A program made the position numbers and the translations under genes. From positions 183,812 through 247,811 of the forward strand of contig BCKL01000033.1 of the NCBI GenBank assembly GCA_001600635.1: a DNA stretch of 64,000 bases, read 5' to 3'. Positions 55,507 to 64,000 of this stretch are shown here, piece after piece. How positions within the stretch are numbered: position 1 is the first letter of the stretch; every line of letters begins with the position of its first letter. The notes below the pieces were generated by a model, which was given only the letters and a program-made list of their open reading frames with translations, did no database searches and was not told the DNA's origin. Source of the DNA: Leucosporidium creatinivorum. Its lineage: Eukaryota; Basidiomycota; Microbotryomycetes; Leucosporidiales; Leucosporidiaceae.

Positions 55507-58500
55507 ATGTTCTCCTCGAAGGCGCGGAAAGCTCAGGAAGCGGTTGCTGGGCTCGACTACTCCCAGACCGCTCGGGATGCTTCCAACTATGCGCTGGGAC
55601 AGCTGAGGGAGCTAGGATTAGGCTCAGAACTCAGCGCCATGGCTTTTGGCAAGTCTGCACTTCTTGGGCCGAGCTTCACCGGACAAGCTCCACACGCGCG
55701 CGCTCGAGCTCACCTCGCTTATCGCCCCAACAGATCCGGTACAAAGCTTGCTGGCGGTCGGTACGGCGGAAGGCAAGCTGTTCGTCTTCGGTGGACCGGC
55801 GGTCGAGATTAGCTGGGACGTTGGACGGCCGGTCAAGATTCGTCACTTGGCTTGGAGGGCGGGGAGCGGGTTCTTGGGGGTTGTAGGTGAGTTGCGGTGC
55901 AGGTGAACGAGAGATGAGTTGAGCTGATGCTGCAGTGCCGTACAGACTCGAAGGACACACTCTCGGTGTATGACCTCGGCCGGATCGAGAAAGGCCGACC
56001 GTTCAGGGATTCATCCTTGAGCATGAGGAGCAACATCACGTATGTTTCTGCACTTTACAAGACTTCTTGAGCCTTGCTCAACCACCTACCACCTCGACAG
56101 CTGCCTCGAATCGCATCCTTCCCTCCCCTTCCTCTTCGCCGGCGGTAAGGACGGCACCGTCGACGTCTACGACCTGGATCGAGGATGCCTCGCTCGAGAA
56201 GCGAGGGTTCCGAACCTCTGGTACGCTCAGGAAGAGATCCTGCGGAGGAGCGGAGTGCAGATCGAGAGGCGGCACATGTGAGTTCGATTCTCGGCGCTAA
56301 GGGGGACGGCTGAGCTGACACTTTACACCCGCAGTCCCGTCTGTATCGACGTCAGGCTGCATCCGACCGATCTGAACCTCTTGCTCGTCGCCTACGAAGG
56401 AGGAGTCTCGCTGTGGAACGTTGCCGAGAAGCGCGCCGAGCTCAATTGGGAGTGTGAGTGCTCCAGCGATTCGCTCTGAGGGTCATGTTGACATTTCGCG
56501 CTCTCCAACAGTCATTATCCCACCTGGCGCGCCTGGAGGTGGAAACGACAGCGAGGAGGTGCTCTTCTCCGAGCGTCGACCCGTCGTGACTTGCGTGGCT
56601 TGGCGGCCCGACGGTGCGCTGTTCGTTCTTTTCGCGGTCTCCAACATATCGCTAATCTCTCTTCGGATAGGCCTCGTCTTCGCTGTCGGTCACGAAGACG
56701 GCTGCATCTCGTTCGCCTCCATCGCCGACGAGCTGGCAATCGACATTCGGACCATCGAGCGCGCTTCCGTCAATAAGACTACCGAGGAGGATCTGTTCGG
56801 GTGGCAAGCCGAGGGAGATGGACAGAAAAAGCTGTCAGGGAGGGAGCCCGTGTTCAAGCTCGCTTGGAGTGGCTTCCCCGAGGAGACGATGCTCAGTCGA
56901 GCGACGGCGGCGTGGAACGGAGCGGGCTCGGCGCCGACATCACCGACACCGACTTCGCCGACATTCTCGCCGTCTCTCGGGTCCTCGACCGCTCTTTCGC
57001 CCGGAACCACAATTCTCACCATTCTCGGCGGACTCCTTCCCTCCGATCCTTCAGGACTTCACCTCCTCGAGTTCCCTTCTTACGTCGCTCCCACTCTCGC
57101 GCCCACCACCAACTCGAAGGGAAACATCCCCGCCCCGACTCGCGAGGCTCTCAAGTCTTCCCTCACGCCCATCTCTCACCACCTCTATCCTACCGCCACC
57201 CCGCCCGAAGACTTCCTCCTTCTCCCTCGCAACTCACCCTACTACTCCAACTCCTACGATCCCACTTCTCTCATCATCACCACCGGCACCAACCCTCGCT
57301 ACCCCGTTCTCCCCTCAGCGCAGGCGAGTCGAGGCATCGAAGCCTGGTCGTTCCCTCCCTCCCTCTCGCATGCGCCCATCTCGCTGCGCCTTCCCATCTC
57401 GCTCTCCTGGGCCGGACCGGGCACCTGCACCTCCATCGAATACCTCAACGTCCCCACCCTCTCTTACCGCCGCATGATCCACCAGTTCGACATGGAGGAC
57501 GAGATGGGAGATCGACTCCCTCTCCGAGGCGGCAAGGCATGGCCCGAGACGCGACCTTTCCGACAAGGCCTCACACCTCCGGTGGATAACATGCCTCGGA
57601 TCCTCGTTTCCTCGCATGTCGACCTCACCGTGCGCTTCTGGGACATCTCGAGCCATCTTCTCGTCGCGCCCAAGGCCGCTCCCGGCTCGGCGCCGCTCGA
57701 CGGCAAGCTGAGCAAGGAGTACCCGAGGCCGCTGAGGCATCTCGATTGGAGCTTGGGGGAGGTGCTGCAGGATCAGAGGAGTAGTGGGCTAGAGGCGGCG
57801 AGGTTATGGAGGGAGAGGCCGTGGGAGTTGGAGATTGAGAGGGTCAGGTTGGCCGAGGAGACGATGGAGTTGGCTGTCATGCTGTCGACGGGGGACGTGC
57901 TCATCGCTCGGTGAGTCGTTTCTTCTACCCGAAGGAGGTCACAGCTGACCACCTACTTCGTCACAGGCTCGGCTACGGCGACAAGCGAGATCCCCTCTCG
58001 GTCGAATACGCTCGAGCAGGAGCCGAGGAGGATCTGCACGACAACGTCAGCGCTGCTCTGCAAGATCTCTCTATCGACGGACCCGACGCCTCAGCTCCAC
58101 CAGATCCAATTCTTCCTCCCCCTTCCTCGAACTCGCCCTCGCTCTCCTCCCACTCGCGACGCTTCTCCACTCGACGGCGCTCATCCTCGACCGCTACCGG
58201 CGCCTCACCTTCGCACGAACTCGAGCTACAAGACCATTACATCGACCTTTCCCCCATTCCTTCGCCTCGACCCTTCCATGATGGCTGGCGCGCAGTGGCT
58301 GGCTTCCTCCTCCCATCCTCCTCCTCGGCGAGCACCCAGACCTGCCTCTCGCTGTCGGACATCGGCTTCCTCGCAGCTTCGAGTGATAGCGCGCTACTCA
58401 TTGCCGATATGAGGGGACCCGAGGTGCTGCTAGTGGACACACAGGGCAAAGCTAGTGAGGGTGGTAAGGGCAAAGGCAAGGCGAGGAGCGATACGAGTCC

Positions 58501-59958
58501 CATCACGAGCTTTAAGTGGACGATTTCTCCCATCAGCGAAGGTGGGCAATTCCTACTTTCCTTTCACGAGCAGGGCTAACCGCGTTTCTCACTTGCAGAC
58601 CACGACCACAACCCTCGGCTCATCGTCGTCCAAGCCTCGGGCCTCACCCGCGTCTTCGAGCTCGCCTCGGTCGGCGGTACGTGGCACCTCTCCGACTCCA
58701 TCGCCTCCTTCTCCCACGACTCGGTCGCTTCCTCCTTTGCCACCTTCGTCCTCGACAAGCATGGCCGAGAACTGCTCGCCTCACCCGCCAACCTCCAACT
58801 CGCTCTCGCTCATCAGTCCAACTTTGACTCGAGAGATGGGATCGAGGGCAAGGGAGCGTTCACGAGCCTTTGGATCACTGTCACTCCAACGACCATCTCG
58901 GCCTACCTCAACATTGATGGACCGAGGACGGCGCAATACGAGGGAGGCGATGGGTTCGAGAAAGCCGAGATCTGCTATAGGAATGGCGCGCCGATGTTGA
59001 TGGTGCAGGCAAAAAGCAGGCAGATTACGGCTTTCAGCTTGCCCGATCTGGTGCAGATCACGAGGATGACCTTTGACGCTGCGATTCAGTGAGCACAAAT
59101 TCGCCCGTTTCCGTTCCTTCGGCGTTTCGCTCATCGCTGTTTCACAACTCCAACAGCACCTCGGCTGGTTCCGTCTCCTTCAGCGCCGACGGCGACCTCG
59201 TTCAGCACATCGACCCGCTCCGCATTCGCCTCTACACCACGGCCGACATTGCTCGGCCAGCCTTCCCCCCTCGCCTCGAAATCTGGGACCCCACGATCCT
59301 TGTTCCCTGGCAGACTGGCTTACTCGGAGGTGTAGCGTCGACGCTGTCGTCGTTCTTTGGCGCAGGACACGGAGCGGCCGAGATTGAGGGGATTCGTGAG
59401 TGGTCGTGCTTTCTCTCCTTCGCTCGACTTGGCTCGCTGACCTCTGCCCTCGTCTCCAAAGTCGGGGGTCCCAACCGTCCACCACCGAAAATTCGCCAAC
59501 GTGCGACCGCCGCCGCCGCCGCTGCTCTCCCTCAGCAACCCGGGTCCTCCTCCTCCACCCGCACCTCGACGCCTCGTCCCCGCCCTCCTCGCACTCAAAC
59601 TCTTCAAGCCGAGGCGGATTCGACGGTCGGGATCATCGCTTCGACGCAGCAGGCTTTGGCGCAGCGGGGAGAGTATCTCGGGTACTTGCAGGAGAGGTTG
59701 GGCTCGGTGAGTTTGGAACCGCTCGGGAGGGCGTTCGAACAGGAGGTGAGGCGCTGACTCTTGAGGGCTCGACAGATGGCCGATGATGCGGCCAAGTTTG
59801 CTTCCGAGACGAAAAAGTCGGCGCAGAGGGAGGCGGCCAAGAAGACGTTGGCGAGTGAGTCCTTCCTTGTTCGAAGCTCGGCGACGGCGAAGAGCGAGGC
59901 GCTGACTGTTCTTCCTTCTCGTCTCGCAGGTGGATGGACCTCGCTGTGGAACAAGTAG
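55507..59958 (+). CDS. SRO7: Lgl/Sro7/tomosyn-family WD40 exocytosis protein
   Basis: About a dozen exons encode a protein of more than 1,000 residues. The N terminus (..[26 protein letters not shown]) joins [21 protein letters not shown], the classic Lgl start of the first beta-propeller, across a GC-AG intron (55649-55731). WD-like segments follow: [96 protein letters not shown] and [16 protein letters not shown]. The C terminus carries a coiled coil with [18 protein letters not shown], like the R-SNARE-type motif of tomosyn, ending SGWTSLWNK. Members bind Sec9/SNAP25-type t-SNAREs and Sec4 to control vesicle fusion at the plasma membrane. Confidence 0.9.
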
Positions 59959-60268
59959 ATGCATATACCGCCTTTCTCAATGCACGGACGATCGACTGTT
60001 GTACTCTCGTTGCGCGACTGAGAATGCCGGGAGATCAAAGCGAGACCCCGAGTTCTGGTTCGCGCACAGAACTTTCGCGGGGAGGGTGACGGGCCCACAA
60101 CAGCGAGCGTTACTCCAGCCTCGGAAAGAGCTCACTCGGAGAGCGTGGAGCAGAAGTCATCGTAGCTGTTTCTCTGTCTCTCGTCGCTCCCTCTCCCTCT
60201 CACTCATCGCCGAGCAGCTTCTTCTTCCATGACCAAAGCTTCCACTCTTTCACAATCCCAACACACAT
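59959..60268. other. convergent spacer SRO7 / uL2m
   Basis: No gene supported. Confidence 0.5.
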
Positions 60269-61679
60269 CTACCTACTACCCTTCTTGCCCTTCTCGGTAC
60301 CACGAGGCCTCTCCTTGACGACCATCTTGTTGCCATTCTTGGCGTGAGGCGGGCGGGTGCGAGTCCCTTTGGCGCCGTTGCCCCAGAGGTCGACGGGGTG
60401 GGTGTTTCCCTTGCTCTTTCCTCGTCCTCCTCCGTGAGGGTGGTCGGTACTGTGGTGTGGAAGAGAGGAGAGGGGGAAGTTAGTGAGGTTACGAGAGAGG
60501 GGCGGGCGAGGCGATGAGGGAACGCCGAGAGGTCGAAGGCGAGCTCCAAGGCGACGGAAGAGGAGGGAAGAGAAACATAGAGGGCGAAGCCGAAACTCAC
60601 GCGTTCATGGCCACACCACGACTCTGCGGCCTAAAGCCCAACCACCTCATCCTTCCCGCCTTTCCTAGATTCCGGTGCTGGTGATCGGGGTTGCTGACGG
60701 TGCCAATGCTAGCGACGCACTCCAGTCCGACCAAACGGACTTCTCCACTGCCGAGCCTGACCTGGGCATGCTTTCCCGAGGGACTGCTAGCCGAGATGAT
60801 GCGCGCCGAGGAGCCGGCCGAACGAGCGAGGACGGCGGGTCCGGAAGGGGAGAGGGTGATGCCGTAGATGAGGGTGCCGACGGGGATGAGGCGGAGGGGG
60901 AGGCAGTTTCCCGGGCGGATGGCGATGGAACGGAGGACTCCGAGGTCGATTTGGGCGAGGGCCGGGGTCGTCGACTTGCGCGCTGATGGTGTGGGAGTAG
61001 GGAGGTCGGGGAGAGGGGCGGTGCGAACGCCGGGGAGGGAGGGAGTAGGAGGGAGAACGGTTTGAGGAGCGGATGGGTCGGCGTCGGAAGAGTGGGTAGG
61101 GGAGGAAGTCGAGTCGACGGTGAAGGATTCGGGGATGCCGGCGCGGAAGGATTGGACCGTGTCGCCTTCACGGAGCTCCTTAGGGGCGAGGATGTACGAG
61201 AGGTTGCCCGTCTCGCGGTGCTTGATCAAGGCAATGTGGGCCGAGCGTCCCGGGTCGTATTCGATGCGAACGACCTCTTGCTCGCCCGTCTCTTGTCGCT
61301 GGAAATCGACGAGGCGGATCCTCCTGCGGTGACCTCCTCCCCTCGCGCGGGTGGTAATCTTTCCTTGGTCGTTCCTTCCTCCGGTAGACCGCTTGGCGAT
61401 GGTCAACGGGCGATGAGGGTCGCCCTTGTGCAAGTGCTCCGAGATGGGCTGGCGGAGTTGGCGCAGGGAAGGAGTGACGGGCAGAAACGTCTTGAAGTTG
61501 GATTGACCTGATTTCTTGCTGAACGTCAAGATTCGGCGAGGCTTGCTGCCGTCGGCCGAGGGGGAAGCGGAGGAGGAAGACGAGGAGGAAGGCTTCAAGA
61601 GGTGCGAGGAAGTGGTGAAGAGTCGTGAGGTGGAAGGGAGCGAAGGCGCCAGGCGCAGAGTGCGACTAAGCGAGGCCAT
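60269..61679 (-). CDS. RML2: mitochondrial ribosomal protein uL2m
   Basis: Two minus-strand exons (61679 to about 60602 and about 60450-60269). A presequence ([20 protein letters not shown]) and Ser-rich linker precede the L2 fold: [88 protein letters not shown] and, across the intron, [20 protein letters not shown], the universal L2 motif at the peptidyl transferase centre. An insert of about 50 Ser/Pro/Thr residues between the two sub-domains is lineage-specific. The short last exon ends in a basic tail. Confidence 0.95.
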
Positions 61680-62142
61680 ACTGTGCTGCAGGAAAGCTAC
61701 GGGTCAGCTCTCGGCGCTGGGACAGCTGGAAGCGAGTTGAGGAGGAGCGTCTTTGCTGAGGTCGCGCGAGTTGTTGCGAGTGTCCTACAGCTCCCAGTAA
61801 CCCCTCCTGCATCGCATGCAGCAGATGTAGTACGCTAGAATGAGCTTACCTGATCGCTTCACGCTCACAAAGCCGAGTGACTGCTGCTGCTCGGGGGCGC
61901 TTTTTTGCTGAGGCGGAGGGGCTCGGGGCGGAAGCTCGGCGCCTAAAGTCGTAGCTCTGCAAGCTGTAGCAGGGTGGGTTGTGCTTGGTCCTACTACTAG
62001 TGCGCTGAACGAGTGATGAGGTACAGACGAGGTGACAGTTAGGAGCGCAACCTTAGCTTGGACGCGCTCAACTCGAAACGGCTCAGCGCTCTCACTCCGA
62101 CCGCTCTCATCTCAGCTTCGAATCAGCTACAGTTTAGCAAGA
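61680..62142. other. divergent promoter uL2m / Ies4-like
   Basis: No gene supported. CAGCT/AGCTGTAG-type short repeats are seen. Confidence 0.45.
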
Positions 62143-63723
62143 ATGGAAGCACCGCCGAACCCGTTCAAGCTCACACTCCGCTTGGGCCAACAACCTACAG
62201 CTTCAGCCTCAGCCTCAGCTCGTTCCCCTCTCCCTCAATCCTCAGCAGCTTCCGTCACGACTCTCTCCCCCGCCTCAGAGTTCGACGATCCAATGAACGG
62301 TACAGGAGCAACAGGATCAGCTACAGCTACAGGTGCTAGCTCAGCCGTAGCAGGCCCTAGTACAGCACATCAGCTCCAACCCGTCACCCTCGGACCAGCA
62401 CCTCAAGCCGGCGTAGCATCACTCGCTCCCTCAATAGTCGCAGCAGGGAGGTTCAAAGCTACAGCCGTTACTACTGCTCGAGCTAAAGTACCAGGCGAGA
62501 AGCCAAAGAGGAAGCGAGCGCCCAAGCGACCAGCTGGAGAGCCGGGACCAGGCAAGGCGTGGAGGAAGGGATTGAAAGGGTGAGTGGTTCTGTACAGATG
62601 CAGCTACCCGAGAGATAGCTGACCCTCTCCTCTGCTACTTTAGCAACCTCGCTGCCGGAACTGGGGCTGGTTGTTCGTCTCGCTCTCGCTCCGGTTTCTC
62701 GCGCCGAAGCTATCTCGAAGCTTGCAAGCTGACTCGCTCCTCACCTGCAGCCGCCGCTGGAGCCTCCCCATCTCGCGTCTCGCCCTCCGTCTCCCGCGCC
62801 GGCTCAACAGCAGGCGGCGCAGGCCCTTCCACCCCCTCGGCCGGAGGAGCAGGAGGCCTCCACGCCATCGGGTCGGTCCCCAAGATTGCTACGTCGTTCC
62901 TCCCTCCTTTGGCGCTCGACATCAAGACGCCGAGACCGAGGAGGTGGAGTGTTGGCGTGAAGGAGTTGAAGAGCGTTTCGGGCGCGACATTGAAGTTTAG
63001 GAGCTGGAGGGGAGGTGAGTCGTCTGGCGCTTCATTGCAGCTTTAGTCTTTGGGAAGCAGTAGCTGACCCCTCACACCCCTCACACCCCTATCAGCCGCC
63101 TCATCCGCCTACGCCGACTCGCGCCGACCTCCATCTCCCGACCCAGCACTCGCGCCTTACAAACCATCACCCTCCACCGCCTCTTCACCCGCCCCTCCAG
63201 GAGGCTACTCGCCCTACAATCCGCCTTCTATGTCCACTCCTCAAGCCTACCCCAGTCCCGCTCCCGCCCCCCCGCTCGGCGCTTCTTCCGTCGCGACCGC
63301 TCCGGCACAGCTCGGTGTTGTTCCTCCTCCTGCGCCTACACCACCAACAGCAGCAGCACCCCCGCTAGTAGCAACGCCGATGAATGGTGCACCCCCAACC
63401 GCTTCGCACAATGTCCCTCCTCCACCGCAATCTCAGCAGCCACCCTCCCTCGCCTTCCCACCAGCTCCTCAGCCTTCCCCTCCCACTTCTTACACACAGT
63501 CTCCAGCGCTTCCCGTCGCTCACCCACTTCACCGCGATCCCTCTGCACTTGAACAAGGACCGCCGGGTCAGCAGCAGCGGCAGCAGCCACAGCAGGCGTT
63601 CTCCGCCCCTCCTCCTCCGGCGCAGGTCGAGGCGCAAGCTCAGCAGCCACAGCAGCAGGAGGGACAGATGCCTAACTCGAATGGGTTTAGTGGAGCTGGT
63701 GGGGCGAGTTTGCTGAGCTGAAG
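62143..63723 (+). CDS. probable INO80 complex subunit Ies4-like protein
   Basis: Start ATG at 62143 gives MEAPPNPFKLTLRLGQQP, followed by a Ser/Ala/Thr-rich region, a basic KPKRKRAPKRPAGEPGPGKA stretch, then PKIATSFLPPLALDIKTPRP and RRWSVGVKELKSVSGATLKFRSWRG. The last resembles the C-terminal block of Ies4 (R-R-W, lysine, L-K-S-x-[ST]-G, x-W), a small subunit of the INO80 chromatin remodeller. After that a long Pro/Gln/Ala-rich tail (PPPAPTPPTAAAPP, QQQRQQPQQ) runs to the stop at 63721-63723. Three or four exons, with introns near 62582-62750 and 63015-63095. If not Ies4, it is a disordered nuclear protein. Confidence 0.5.
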
Positions 63724-63916
63724 TTGGGGCTTAGACCGATTGGAAGAGCGCGGAAGGGGAGGGAGCGATGCGGAGGGCAGATGACGGGGAGGAGCGAGTT
63801 GAAGGATAGTATATACGTTTTGCAGTGCTTGATCCCTTGTCCCGCGCGTAAGCTGGTCAACGAGCTACGAGGAGAGAGATGAAAGGGAAAGGGGGGTGCA
63901 GGATCCGCTGAGGCTG

Positions 63917-63928
63917 CTCGGCGCCGAG
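63917..63928. repeat. 12-bp palindrome CTCGGCGCCGAG, copy 7
   Basis: Perfect copy near the right edge, downstream of the Ies4-like gene; any linked gene would lie outside the window. Confidence 0.6.
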
Positions 63929-64000
63929 GGAGGAGAGGAGGATACGGAGAGGCGAGGGTTCTCGAGTCGCAAATGGCGATGAGGTAAGCTCTGTAGACTT

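Noticed and set aside
1-64000. tRNA, rRNA and CRISPR features
   Set aside because: Visual search for T-loop-like GTTCGA boxes in a tRNA context, rRNA-like stretches and regularly spaced repeats gave nothing that folds or repeats convincingly; a covariance-model scan was not possible.

Overview
The window looks like nuclear DNA of a basidiomycete fungus, most likely a GC-rich red-yeast-type Pucciniomycotina (Microbotryomycetes-like). Genes are dense, lie on both strands and are broken by many 50-90 nt introns that start GTGAGT or GTGCGT, carry a CTGAC branch site and end CAG. Coding indices are eukaryotic. I saw no rRNA, tRNA, CRISPR array or recognisable transposon. The lineage is inferred from gene style, not from a marker search.

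Layout. 0.4-4.7 kb (minus): an ER-bound-oxygenase (mpaB/DUF2236) family protein and a mitochondrial ALDH7-type aldehyde dehydrogenase. 5.6-11.1 kb (plus): four small secreted cysteine-containing protein genes ordered A1-B1-A2-B2. 11.3-18 kb: a TFIIIC triple-barrel protein with AT-hook/RG tail (minus), MDE1 of methionine salvage (plus) and a large HSQG alpha/beta hydrolase (minus). 18.5-23.3 kb: an MDM1-type sorting nexin. 23.9-26.6 kb: a secreted, possibly polysaccharide-lyase-like protein and a GTT1-like glutathione transferase. 26.8-32.6 kb (minus): a BuGZ/ZNF207 homologue and a Zn2Cys6 transcription factor. 32.9-48.5 kb (plus): RRP1, UDP-GlcNAc pyrophosphorylase, two tandem multi-pass membrane proteins, a propionyl-CoA-synthetase-like enzyme, a CPT1/EPT1 phosphotransferase and complex I 49 kDa subunit. 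49.6-51.8 kb (plus): a third A-B pair (A3-B3). 52.1-63.7 kb: ATP synthase subunit g, an Sro7/tomosyn protein, mitochondrial uL2m and a probable INO80 Ies4 subunit.

Most genes are single-copy housekeeping genes with no operon logic. Mitochondrial functions recur (ALDH7, acyl-CoA synthetase, complex I, ATP20, uL2m), which fits a respiring yeast. The distinctive part is the three A-B cassettes: two families of secreted proteins sharing a signal peptide followed by a proline/arginine motif, with different cysteine-rich ends, family-specific conserved promoters, and a 12-bp palindrome (CTCGGCGCCGAG) upstream of each gene at a family-specific distance. A2-B2 and A3-B3 are a dispersed segmental duplication about 40 kb apart. 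A1 and B3 each carry an apparent one-base frameshift. This is the best candidate for an undescribed system here, probably a fast-evolving secretome or effector-like locus; function is unknown.
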